Origin: Rosistilla carotiformis
Lineage (GTDB): Bacteria; Planctomycetota; Planctomycetia; Pirellulales; Pirellulaceae
Direction: 5' to 3'
DNA: 64,000 bases
Assembly (NCBI RefSeq): GCF_007753095.1
Contig: NZ_CP036348.1
Location: 620,001-684,000, forward strand
Shown: one piece after another, positions 9,392 to 17,118 of the stretch
How the letters are laid out: each line of letters begins with the position of its first letter
How positions within the stretch are numbered: the stretch's first letter is position 1
The notes under the pieces: model-generated
What the model was told of the DNA's origin: nothing
Databases searched by the model: none
Seen by the model: the letters and a program-made list of their open reading frames with translations, nothing else
Program-made: the position numbers and the translations under genes

Positions 9392-10105
9392 TTACATGGT
9401 TGCCTGCACCCGGGGCTTCGGTGCGGCGGCAACGCGAGTGCTCCGGGTTTGTTTGTCCCAGTACGCCAACGCCGCGTGCGTTGGCAGGTAGACCAGGGCT
9501 GGCAGACCCAGCATCAGGCAACTGAGCCACGCCCATCCGGGCATCCAGGTCTGCGCCGTGTCGGGATCGGGACCATAGACGTAGTTCACGTTGTGCGGTT
9601 GGTTGGGGAACGCCAACGGATCGCCCGGCCCGGGTAAGGCAAAGTAGGCGATCAGCATCACCGTCCAGGCGATGATCGTCCATCCGATCAGTGCACGGCG
9701 GTCGTATCCCAGTCGCCAGACGAGATACAACAGTAGGATCGGCAGCCAAAAGTGGAAGAACGAGAGTCCGCGGGCTATCAACGAGATCGAATCGTCGAAC
9801 ATGTAGTCGGTCATCCCGATGATCCGGACTCCGGCAAAAGCGGCTAGAAAATCGATCTGCCACATCAGTTGTGGGATCGTGATTCCGACGGCGGCCATCG
9901 AGGCATAGATCGGTTTTTCAGTCCAGACCGCAATCGCTGCCAGGAACAACGCGACGTCGCAGAAGTACAGGAAGTTGGTCGGCCCGTACTCTCGCCAGTA
10001 ATAGACGGTCAGAACCGCTGTAAACGCCGTGTAGGCCAGCTTCAGCGGCCATGGGATCAATGTCCGACTCGGGCTCGTTTCGCCGTGGGGCGGTGTCGTG
10101 TTCAT
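9392..10105 (-). CDS. Conserved integral membrane protein
   Basis: The protein is about 237 aa from the ATG at 10105, preferred over an in-frame TTG at 10120 because GGAG lies 7 bases upstream of it. It has roughly seven hydrophobic segments, for example TAFTAVLTVYYW, FLYFCDVALFLAAIAVW, LPILLLYLVW, WTIIAWTVMLIAYFAL and LSCLMLGLPALVYL. Between segments 5 and 6 is a periplasmic-type loop rich in Pro, Asn and Asp (PGPGDPLAFPNQPHNVNYVYGPDP). I do not recognise an enzyme motif. It is convergent with the cold-shock gene, only 5 bp apart, and lies downstream of the GSDH-cytochrome fusion gene on the same strand. Confidence 0.78.
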   Translation of the reverse strand: MNTTPPHGETSPSRTLIPWPLKLAYTAFTAVLTVYYWREYGPTNFLYFCDVALFLAAIAVWTEKPIYASMAAVGITIPQLMWQIDFLAAFAGVRIIGMTDYMFDDSISLIARGLSFFHFWLPILLLYLVWRLGYDRRALIGWTIIAWTVMLIAYFALPGPGDPLAFPNQPHNVNYVYGPDPDTAQTWMPGWAWLSCLMLGLPALVYLPTHAALAYWDKQTRSTRVAAAPKPRVQATM

Positions 10106-10132
10106 CGGGGCGCTCCGCAAAAGGTTTGAACG

Positions 10133-10173
10133 GGAAGAGTGGTCGCTTGAGCTTTAGAAGAGACCACTCTTCC
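10133..10173 (-). terminator. Strong hairpin between the GSDH-cytochrome gene and the membrane-protein gene
   Basis: Perfect 12-bp arms GGAAGAGTGGTC (10133-10144) and GACCACTCTTCC (10162-10173) surround a 17-base loop, 50 bp past the stop codon of the upstream minus-strand gene. There is no clean T-run on the minus strand, so it is a hairpin with probable, not certain, terminator function. Confidence 0.55.
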
Positions 10174-10223
10174 AGGACCTGTGCGCGCCGAATCGGCAAG
10201 GAACCTCACCTCGAGTCGCGCGA

Positions 10224-12905
10224 CTACTCGAGTCGCAGGGAATCGATGTTCATCAGGCCGCCCCGCTGCTCTTCGTTTTTAAAGACGATGAACAGTGAAT
10301 CGCGGCCGCTGCTCGGATCGATCTCGATCTGTTTCTCTTCATACGCGTCCCAGCTGCCGTTGACCTCGACCATCACGCTGCCCAACAGCGGGCCGTCGAC
10401 CTTGCCGCGGCGGACTTCGATCGTCCCCCCTGCCCCGGCGCTCGTCACGCGGACGGCGATCGACGTGAGCTCATCGAACGGAATATCGTTGAACTTTAGA
10501 AAAGCATCGTGGTTGATCGCGCCGATGAACTTCTTCCCTTGCGCTTTGCCCGACCCGAGCTCGCGCGCCCCGGAGATCTCGTCGGCCGATTCGGCTTGCA
10601 AGTTGCGGCTGCGCAAAACGACTTCCGCGGTCCCGATCAATTTAGGAATCTCATCGCGGCCCAAGTCGGTGTAGGTCGCTTCGAGTCGCATCTTGCCGGG
10701 CGTCTCGATGGCAACCAATTCGTTGTTGAATCCTTGAGCGGTTGGGGCGGAGGCGTCGGCGGTCGCCGCGTAGACGTATTGGACCATCTGTAGCACTTCG
10801 GCTTCGGTGTGTTGCCCGTGCGGCAGCATCCCGATCTTGCCCCACACGCCGGTCGATCCCTGGCGCACGCGAGCTACCGATTTTTCGATCTCGTGCGGCT
10901 GGTCGCGATATTTGTTTGCGATCTCGACAAAGCTGGGGCCGACCAGTCGACGGTTCGCTGCGTGGCAATTCAGGCAATCGCTTTTGCGGATCAATGCGAG
11001 ACCCGGAGGAACGTTTGCCGCGGCCGATTCATCGGCGACGGCGCTCGCTTCAACAAACAGCCGCGTGGGGGCAAGACCTTCGATCAAGTGCCATCCCTCC
11101 TCTTCGGCTTCATCAAAATCGCTGGTCCCATCCTCGATGTCGCGTACCTGCAATCGGTAACGAATCGGTTTGCCGGGGCTGAAGAAGTCGCCGTTCTGCG
11201 GTTCCAGGAACTTCACTTCCGGTCGCGCGTTCCCCACGATCACGGGCAGCGACATGCTGCTGCTTGCGCCCGATGGATCGGTCACTGTCAATTCGATCGT
11301 GTAGACTCCCGGCTCTTCGAAGCTGGCTTCGGCGGTCGCCGCGGTCGCGATCGGCTTCCGTACCGGAGGCGTGACGCCCGAGCGAACCGATGTCCATTGA
11401 TAGGTTAGGCTGTCGCCATCTTTGTCGTATGAATCGGCGGCTGACAGTTTGACGATCAACGGTTCGCGGCCGACGGTGCTCTCGGCGCTGGCCACCGCCA
11501 CGGGAGAACGGTTGCCGCGGACGTAATCGATTCGGACCAGTCGCGCGTCGGGATTGACGCCCCAGGTCTCGCCGTATTCGATCACGTACAGCGCTCCCGC
11601 CGCGTCGAACTGCAAGTCGATCGGGCGGGCGAATTTCATCTCGGGCAGGAACGGTTCCAACCGCTCGACGTTGGAGTCTTTGTCCATGTGAACGGCCATG
11701 ATCCAGTGCCGCGACCATTCGAACGCAAACAACGTTCCGTCATAGGCTGCGGGAAACTTGGTGGTCGATTTCGATTGGGCATCGTAGTGATAGACCGGCC
11801 CGGCGCAGGCGGTTCGACCACCCGAAGCGACTTCGGGGAACTCCGGCGACGGCGCGGCGGGGTAATAGATCATCGCCGGCTGCGCTGGTGGAAGCTCTCG
11901 GTTGCCGGTGTTGTTGACCGATTCGTTGATCGGTTTGCCAGGGTCTTGCGCGGGGTGGATTTCGCCGCTGGCAAAATCGATCATCGGATACGCAAAGTTA
12001 TTGCCGATGAAGTAAGGCCAGCCGAAGTTGCCGGCCGCCTTGGCTTGATTGACTTCGTCGTAGCCCCGGGGGCCGCGATCGTTGTCGCTGCCGGCATCGG
12101 GGCCGACGTCGCCCCAATACAGGTATCCCGTTTTTTGATCGACGCTGATCCGCCACGGATTGCGGCAACCCATCACGTAGATCTCGGGATGTCCGATCGA
12201 ACCGTCCTTGGGGAACAGGTTGCCGTCGGGGATCGAATAACTGCCATCGGGCTCGGGGCGGATCCGCAGCACTTTGCCGTTGTAGTTCTTCGTGTTTCCC
12301 GCAGTCCGTTGTGCGTCCCACGGTCCCCGGTCTTCGCGCTGGTCGATCGGCGCGAAGCCTTGCGAATCCTTGAAGGGATTCGTGTTGTCACCGGTGCCGA
12401 TGAACAGGTTTCCGTCGGGGCCAAACTCCAGCGATCCAGCGTGGTGGCAGCACTCGCGTCGCTGTTCTTCATACTTGAACATCAACTTCTCGCTCGCCAA
12501 ATCGATCTGGCCATCGCGGAAATCGAACCGGCTGACATGTTGCCCCGAGAAATCGGGTGGAGAGTACTGCAGGTAGATCCAGCCGTTTTCGGCGAAGTTG
12601 GGATCCAACGCCATGCCGATCAAACCATTCTCCTGAGCGGTGGTGACCTCCAGCTTTCCGACGACGGTTGCCTTGCTCGTTAGCGGATCGATCTGCTTGA
12701 CCAGACCTGCGATTTCGATCAGGAAGATGCTCCCGTCCGGAGCGATTTCCAATTCCATCGGCTGTGTCAGTTCACTGTAGACCGTCGTTCGTTCAAACCG
12801 ATCGATCTCGACCTCTTCGGCGCACAAGGCACCGGGCCAGGCGATCGCACACCAGACGGCAAGGCATCGAGGGATCCGTGTCACGGACAGATTAGATTTT
12901 GACAT
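10224..12905 (-). CDS. Secreted glucose/sorbosone dehydrogenase-like propeller with PKD and cytochrome c domains
   Basis: About 893 aa from the ATG at 12905; residues 1-30 include a signal peptide (CLAVWCAIAWPGALCAEE). The open frame extends to 12959 without signal features. Residues about 25-445 match a soluble PQQ-type sugar dehydrogenase/GSDH beta-propeller: early motifs ELTQPMELEIAPDGSIFL, then HHAGSLEFGPDGNLFIGTGD and WPYFIGNN. A PKD-like domain lies at about 460-560 (AADSYDKDGDSLTYQWT). A class I cytochrome c follows at about 640-720, with haem site CLNCH and a later Met in GMLPHGQ as axial ligand. The C-terminal 150 residues are beta-rich and resemble a carbohydrate-binding module. This suggests periplasmic oxidation with electron transfer to the attached haem; the substrate is unknown. 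Confidence 0.88.
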   Translation of the reverse strand: MSKSNLSVTRIPRCLAVWCAIAWPGALCAEEVEIDRFERTTVYSELTQPMELEIAPDGSIFLIEIAGLVKQIDPLTSKATVVGKLEVTTAQENGLIGMALDPNFAENGWIYLQYSPPDFSGQHVSRFDFRDGQIDLASEKLMFKYEEQRRECCHHAGSLEFGPDGNLFIGTGDNTNPFKDSQGFAPIDQREDRGPWDAQRTAGNTKNYNGKVLRIRPEPDGSYSIPDGNLFPKDGSIGHPEIYVMGCRNPWRISVDQKTGYLYWGDVGPDAGSDNDRGPRGYDEVNQAKAAGNFGWPYFIGNNFAYPMIDFASGEIHPAQDPGKPINESVNNTGNRELPPAQPAMIYYPAAPSPEFPEVASGGRTACAGPVYHYDAQSKSTTKFPAAYDGTLFAFEWSRHWIMAVHMDKDSNVERLEPFLPEMKFARPIDLQFDAAGALYVIEYGETWGVNPDARLVRIDYVRGNRSPVAVASAESTVGREPLIVKLSAADSYDKDGDSLTYQWTSVRSGVTPPVRKPIATAATAEASFEEPGVYTIELTVTDPSGASSSMSLPVIVGNARPEVKFLEPQNGDFFSPGKPIRYRLQVRDIEDGTSDFDEAEEEGWHLIEGLAPTRLFVEASAVADESAAANVPPGLALIRKSDCLNCHAANRRLVGPSFVEIANKYRDQPHEIEKSVARVRQGSTGVWGKIGMLPHGQHTEAEVLQMVQYVYAATADASAPTAQGFNNELVAIETPGKMRLEATYTDLGRDEIPKLIGTAEVVLRSRNLQAESADEISGARELGSGKAQGKKFIGAINHDAFLKFNDIPFDELTSIAVRVTSAGAGGTIEVRRGKVDGPLLGSVMVEVNGSWDAYEEKQIEIDPSSGRDSLFIVFKNEEQRGGLMNIDSLRLE

Positions 12906-13060
12906 CGCGCGGGACTCAGGAAGGCGTTGCGGAAAGGAGCATGGAGATATTCTAGTCAAAGTTGGTGTGGATGCACGCGGCCGACAGGAGGGGGCGTTGC
13001 GAGGGGCTCAACTTCCACGTTGGCCGCGATCCGGTGCTGTTTCGCAATGCAGACGTTGAG

Positions 13061-13112
13061 AAACGAAAAAGGGCGTCGCGCCCAACACTCGATGTGTCGT
13101 TCGCAACGCCCT
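13061..13112 (-). terminator. Rho-independent terminator after first DUF1559 gene
   Basis: AGGGCGTCGCG (13070-13080) pairs with CGCAACGCCCT (13102-13112), one mismatch, and on the minus strand the stem is followed by TTTTTCGTTT. It lies just past the stop of the DUF1559 gene ending at 13145. Confidence 0.75.
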
Positions 13113-13144
13113 GCTGGCTTCAAATTCGCATTCGGACCGTGAGC

Positions 13145-14140
13145 TTAGTAGGGGCCGATCACATTGCCGTCTTGAGGCGTGTGCAGGTAGCGGTAGATCG
13201 TCAGATCGATCGTTTCAGTGATGAACCGAACCGAACCGTCTCCCAGAGTCGCTTGCATCCCGCCTGGATGGCAGCCCTTGGCGGACCAGTCGTCAGCCCA
13301 AGAGGCGGTGGTGCGTCCGAGGCCATAGGTTAACGAACCTCCGCCCACGTTGGTGATGTCCAGCAATTGGACGCCAGTATCCCAGCCAACCGAGCTGCCG
13401 TTTAGCCGCGGACCGATCCAGATTCCACCCGCCCAGTTGCAGTCGGTGCCGCCGCATTGCAGCGAGCCGACGCGGTCGTTCTTGGTCGTTCGTTCCGAAA
13501 CAAACATCGTGTTGCTCGTTCCGTCGGTCACGTCGCGAAAGCTACGTTTTGAATTTTCGTAGAACATTCCGTTTTGGGTCGGTTTGTCCGCCCCGCTGCC
13601 CGTTCGTTGCACCGCCGAGTGCCCTGCAATTGCCAGGTAGTTCGATTTGCCGTAATTCGATTTGTCCGAATTAATCCCAGACATTGGGTCGGAAGGGCAA
13701 ACGTAGGCATCGACGACTACCTTTGACGAATCGATGGGGTCGTTGGTCGTGCCATCGCCGTTTTTATCTTGCCACGACCGGCCAAAGCTGCCGGTTTCCG
13801 AGCCGATCTGATCGTACAGTGGGGATTGTTCGATGAATGGTAGCAGGCAGGTCGCCCAGCCGAGTCCGTTGTTGTTGTTCGCAGCATCGACAGGCGTGCT
13901 TGTGGCGGGGTTGCTGTCCAAACATCCCGAGGGGAAGACCCGGTAAGTGTCGTGATAGTTGTGCATCGCCAAGCCAATCTGTTTCAGATTGTTACCGCAT
14001 TGCATCCGGCGAGCTGCTTCACGGGCTGCCTGCACCGCGGGTAGCAGTAAGCCGACCAAGATCCCGATGATGGCGATCACCACCAACAATTCGACAAGCG
14101 TGAAGCCGCCACGGCTTCGTTGAGGATTGCGTTTTTTCAC
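13145..14140 (-). CDS. DUF1559 secreted prepilin-like protein, copy 1
   Basis: About 331 aa from a GTG start at 14140, preceded by GGAG about ten bases upstream; the frame continues upstream to 14206 without sense. The N-terminus is a type IV prepilin-like signal (RGGFTLVELLVVIAIIGIL) with cleavage expected after the second Gly and the conserved Glu at +5, then AREAARRMQC. The rest is the DUF1559 domain (also called SBP_bac_10) with NLKQIGLAMHNYHD and the C-terminal CHPGGMQATLGDGSVRFI. The family is greatly expanded in Planctomycetes and probably forms pseudopilin-like or surface structures; its exact role is unknown. It is preceded by a small lipoprotein gene, an arrangement repeated at 15309-16940. 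Confidence 0.9.
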   Translation of the reverse strand: MKKRNPQRSRGGFTLVELLVVIAIIGILVGLLLPAVQAAREAARRMQCGNNLKQIGLAMHNYHDTYRVFPSGCLDSNPATSTPVDAANNNNGLGWATCLLPFIEQSPLYDQIGSETGSFGRSWQDKNGDGTTNDPIDSSKVVVDAYVCPSDPMSGINSDKSNYGKSNYLAIAGHSAVQRTGSGADKPTQNGMFYENSKRSFRDVTDGTSNTMFVSERTTKNDRVGSLQCGGTDCNWAGGIWIGPRLNGSSVGWDTGVQLLDITNVGGGSLTYGLGRTTASWADDWSAKGCHPGGMQATLGDGSVRFITETIDLTIYRYLHTPQDGNVIGPY

Positions 14141-14233
14141 GATTGAATATCTCCACGAAAAGGAATAAGAAAAACGTGTAGTGTTGCAGGCTGCGTGGGG
14201 CGTCATTGCCCGTTGGCAGGAGAGCTGGAATGA

Positions 14234-14695
14234 CTATTTCGAAGTCAGTTCGAGCAGGATGTCATTGGAGCCAGCGGTGACTTCAACAACCAATTCGGTC
14301 TTGGAATTGTATTTCGCGGGAATCGGTTCTTTGGCTTGCCCCGATGGGTCGGGGGCGTCGGTCGGCGTCGTTACGCTGACCTTGTGAGATCCAATCAATG
14401 CCCCCTGCTTGTCGGTGTGGTAGCTGAGCGAATAGTGTCCCTGTTCGTCGCTGACCCCCATCGAAGCCCGAGCGTTGGGATCGTCTTGCGGCTGGAAAAT
14501 GATCGAAACGTTCGCCAATGGAGCGCCGTCCATCGTGACGATGCCTTCGACCTGCCCCGTCTCGGGCATCACCAGACCGCTGCTGTCGCCGCAGCCTATC
14601 GAAGTCACCGCAAAAGCGAGTGCTGCACATATAGAGATGCGTGTGTAGCTATTGTGGGTAGTTGTTGAGTCGGTGTTTCGCCAGGATCCAGTCAC
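14234..14695 (-). CDS. Small lipoprotein with carboxypeptidase regulatory-like fold, copy 1
   Basis: The 153-residue protein has a long polar n-region, a hydrophobic segment (ICAALAFAVTSIGC) and a lipobox Cys at residue 35, so it is a predicted lipoprotein. The remainder has the beta-sandwich pattern of carboxypeptidase-regulatory/transthyretin-like domains (EGIVTMDGAPLANVSIIFQP ... GHYSLSY ... GSHKVSV). The start used here is GTG at 14695. In the paralogue at 16940 the equivalent upstream codon is ATG, but here it is ACG, so the start is less certain. It lies immediately upstream of the DUF1559 gene and downstream of the conserved promoter block at 14741-14782; co-transcription is likely. 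Confidence 0.85.
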   Translation of the reverse strand: MTGSWRNTDSTTTHNSYTRISICAALAFAVTSIGCGDSSGLVMPETGQVEGIVTMDGAPLANVSIIFQPQDDPNARASMGVSDEQGHYSLSYHTDKQGALIGSHKVSVTTPTDAPDPSGQAKEPIPAKYNSKTELVVEVTAGSNDILLELTSK

Positions 14696-14740
14696 GTTGT
14701 AAAAGACCTTCGTGCAGAGATGAGAAGAGAATTTCGATGT

Positions 14741-14782
14741 GCTCTATAGATTATCACTTCATCTGTCAACTTTTGTAGAGCC
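14741..14782 (-). promoter_or_regulatory. Conserved promoter/operator of lipoprotein-DUF1559 pair, copy 1
   Basis: A 42-base block is almost identical to 16968-17009 upstream of the paralogous pair. On the minus strand it contains TTGACA (14769-14764) and TATAGA (14748-14743), 15 bp apart, which is shorter than the canonical 17. Outer inverted arms GCTCTA (14741-14746) and TAGAGC (14776-14781) flank both boxes. This fits a promoter with a bound regulator, though the roles are inferred. Confidence 0.6.
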
Positions 14783-15200
14783 TTTCTTGTTAATTATGCG
14801 TCGCCACAGGACGCTATGGCATTGTTAGTGGTGTATTTTGCCACTTAGCGAGCGGTGCCGGATTAGGGAAATCGTGTGTGGCTGGATTGCCTAATGTTGA
14901 GATTGCCTCCAAAACAATTAATTTGAAGTTTTTTAGTTATCGCCATCGCGATTGCCACTTATGGATGTTTTTTTGTTTCTGTGTGGGTTGGTTTTGTCTC
15001 TCGATTGTTGTTTGCAAAGGTCGTGTAGCGATTTCATCGCTTCGCATGGATTCATTTTTTAGGGTCGCTTTGGACGGTGGAGTGGCAGTTTTGACGGAGG
15101 CATTCAGTCCTCCAACGCCTCGGATTTGATCGCCTTCGTGCCCGTGAAATGTCCGCTTGGAGATCCGCTTAAGGGGACGGAAGCGACGTTTGGTGTTGCC
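14783..15200. other. AT-rich intergenic region without recognised gene
   Basis: The stretch between the copy 1 promoter and the copy 2 terminator is noticeably AT-richer than the surroundings, with several T-runs. One 83-codon open frame crosses it on the plus strand, but it has atypical composition and no ribosome-binding site. I see no RNA gene or repeat. Confidence 0.5.
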
Positions 15201-15236
15201 ACAAAAAAATCCAGGCAGCCGATTGGGTGCCTGGAT
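15201..15236 (-). terminator. Rho-independent terminator after second DUF1559 gene
   Basis: ATCCAGGCA (15209-15217) pairs perfectly with TGCCTGGAT (15228-15236) around a 10-base loop. On the minus strand the stem is followed by a run of seven T including the stem end. It lies about 75 bp past the stop at 15309. Confidence 0.85.
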
Positions 15237-15308
15237 CTGGTAGATGACTCGACGCAGCGCATCGACATGTTTTGTCATCGATGCCGCGCGTCAAAGGTTT
15301 GCTTCCGT

Positions 15309-16316
15309 CTAGAACGGGCCGATTACGTTTCCGTCCTGCGGCGTGTGGAGATTGCGGTAGACGTCGAAGTCGACAGTTTCGGTGATGAATCGGACCGAAC
15401 CGTCGCCGAGAGTCGCTTGCATTCCGCCGGGGTGACATCCCTTGGCGTTCCAGTCGGCGGCCCAAGTCGCACTGCTGCGTCCGAAGCCGTGGGTCAAGCT
15501 GTACCCGGTATCGTAGCCGCCAACGTTGGTGACATCGAACAAATAAACTCCGGTGTGCCACGTTGCGGAACTGGTGACGATACGCGGGCCGATCCACAGG
15601 CCACCTCCCCAGTTGCATGGTGCTCCGCCGCACTGCGTCGAGTTGGCGTTGTCGTTTTGGGTCGTTCTCTCGGAGATGAACAATGTGTTGGAGGTACCGT
15701 CGATGACGTCCCGGAACTTACGGTTGGAGTTCTCAAAGAACATCCCGTTGCGTTGGCCCAGCGGGGATCCGTTTGCGTCGGTTTGAACCGCATAACGGCC
15801 TGCGATTGCCATGTAGTTCGATTTTCCATAACCGCTCTTGTCGGAGTTGAGGCCTGACATCGGATCCGATGGGCAGACGAACGCGTCGATCACAACCTTG
15901 GCCGAATCGATGGGGTCGTTTGCCGTGCCGTCGTTGTTTTTATCCTGCCACGATCGCCCAAAGCTGCCCGTTTCGAGGCCGATTTGGTCGTAGAGCGGGG
16001 ATTGTTCGATGAATGGAAGCAGGAGAGTGCCCCACCCCAGCCCATTGTTATTGCTGAGGGCGTCGGTTGGGGAGTTCGTCTTGCGGTTGCTGTCGATGCA
16101 TCCTGGTGGGAAAACCCGGTAGGTGTCGTGGTAGTTGTGCAGGGCAAGGCCAAGCTGTTTCATGTTGTTGCTGCATTGCATCCGGCGAGCCGCTTCACGC
16201 GCTGCCTGGACGGCTGGCAAGAGCAAGCCGACGAGGATCCCGATGATGGCGATTACCACCAGAAGTTCAACCAAAGTGAAGCCGCGACGGCTTCGTCGCT
16301 GTGGAGTCTGTGTCAT
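15309..16316 (-). CDS. DUF1559 secreted prepilin-like protein, copy 2
   Basis: The 335-residue paralogue of the 13145-14140 gene starts at ATG 16316. It has the same prepilin-type leader (RRGFTLVELLVVIAIIGIL), AREAARRMQC and NMKQLGLALHNYHD sequence and the C-terminal CHPGGMQATLGDGSVRFI motif. The two proteins align along their entire length with few gaps, including the PIDSSKVV/PIDSAKVV and SERTT segments, which indicates a fairly recent tandem duplication. Sequence differences are concentrated in the variable mid-to-C-terminal region (after SERTTQND). Expected export is through a type II/IV pilin-like route, with processing by a prepilin peptidase not present in this window. Confidence 0.9.
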   Translation of the reverse strand: MTQTPQRRSRRGFTLVELLVVIAIIGILVGLLLPAVQAAREAARRMQCSNNMKQLGLALHNYHDTYRVFPPGCIDSNRKTNSPTDALSNNNGLGWGTLLLPFIEQSPLYDQIGLETGSFGRSWQDKNNDGTANDPIDSAKVVIDAFVCPSDPMSGLNSDKSGYGKSNYMAIAGRYAVQTDANGSPLGQRNGMFFENSNRKFRDVIDGTSNTLFISERTTQNDNANSTQCGGAPCNWGGGLWIGPRIVTSSATWHTGVYLFDVTNVGGYDTGYSLTHGFGRSSATWAADWNAKGCHPGGMQATLGDGSVRFITETVDFDVYRNLHTPQDGNVIGPF

Positions 16317-16466
16317 GATGTAGGTTCCTGAAGTGGAGGACGTAGATGGACCAATGGACGAAGGCGAGAATGCGATCGTCCAGAAAACCCCGAGATGACT
16401 GCGGACCGACAGCCGTCGAATCGAATCGACTGGCCACGGTATTCCTGCAATCGCTTGCGGTGGGGG

Positions 16467-16940
16467 TTATTTCGAAGTGAGTTCGAGCGGAATGTCGTTG
16501 GAGCCGGCTTGGACTTCGACGACCAGTTCGCTTTTCGAATTGTATTTTGCCGGGATCGGATCCTCGGCCTGCCCCGAAGGATCGGGAGCATCGGTGGGGG
16601 TGGTGACACTGACCTTGTGCGATCCGATCAACGCCCCTTGTTTGTCAGTGTGGTAGCTGAGCGTGTAGTGCCCCTGAGCGTCGGTAACTCCCATCGAAGC
16701 ACGAGCCTGGGGATCGTCTTGAGGTTGGAAAATGACGGAAACATTTGGCAACGGCTGGCCATCCATCGTGACGATCCCTTCGACCTCGCCGGTCTCTGGC
16801 ATCACTAAACCGCTGCTGCGGCCACAACCGACCGAAGCGATCAGCAATAGGATCGCCACCAAGAAAGAAGCATGGGTTGCGTTTGAGTTCTTCGAGTCGA
16901 CGAATCGCCAAGGGGTGGTCACGTTGTAGAATACTTTCAT
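16467..16940 (-). CDS. Small lipoprotein with carboxypeptidase regulatory-like fold, copy 2
   Basis: The 157-residue paralogue of the 14234-14695 protein has a hydrophobic segment ASFLVAILLLIASVGC with a lipobox Cys near residue 40. From SSGLVMPETG to the end, it is nearly identical to copy 1 (VEGIVTMDGQPLPNVSVIFQPQ; SYHTDKQGALIGSHKVSVTT; NDIPLELTSK), whereas the leader peptides are diverged. The ATG at 16940 is used; a GTG at 16922 corresponds to the copy 1 start. It precedes the copy 2 DUF1559 gene by 150 bp and is itself preceded by the conserved promoter block, so each copy forms a two-gene unit. Confidence 0.86.
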   Translation of the reverse strand: MKVFYNVTTPWRFVDSKNSNATHASFLVAILLLIASVGCGRSSGLVMPETGEVEGIVTMDGQPLPNVSVIFQPQDDPQARASMGVTDAQGHYTLSYHTDKQGALIGSHKVSVTTPTDAPDPSGQAEDPIPAKYNSKSELVVEVQAGSNDIPLELTSK

Positions 16941-16967
16941 ACAAAGGTGGGGAGAGTGTTTTGATCT

Positions 16968-17009
16968 ACTCTATAGATTATCACTTCATGTATCAACTTT
17001 TGTAGAGCC
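16968..17009 (-). promoter_or_regulatory. Conserved promoter/operator of lipoprotein-DUF1559 pair, copy 2
   Basis: This block matches 14741-14782 at nearly every base. Minus-strand boxes are TTGATA and TATAGA with the same 15-bp spacing, and the outer arms are ACTCTA (16968-16973, one change) and TAGAGC (17003-17008), again 35 bp apart. Conservation of this non-coding block while the adjacent leader sequences have diverged points to function. Confidence 0.6.
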
Positions 17010-17118
17010 ATTTTGTATAGTTGCGTGGAATTGCAGGACGGTGATGAGAGCGTTGTGCGCAATGATTTCGCATAACAAATCGTGCAGCGTTTTAAAAACT
17101 AGAGCATCGGAAATCTTA

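Larger units (their letters stand above)
13145..17009 (-). repeat. Tandem duplication of lipoprotein-DUF1559 unit
   Basis: Two units in the same orientation, 13145-14782 and 15309-17009, each contain promoter block, lipoprotein gene and DUF1559 gene in the same order. The intervening 14783-15308 has no counterpart that I can see. Confidence 0.85.

Noticed and set aside
14878-15129. 83-codon open frame in the AT-rich intergenic region
   Set aside because: It has no ribosome-binding site, atypical composition (Phe/Cys/Trp-rich) and overlaps nothing conserved.
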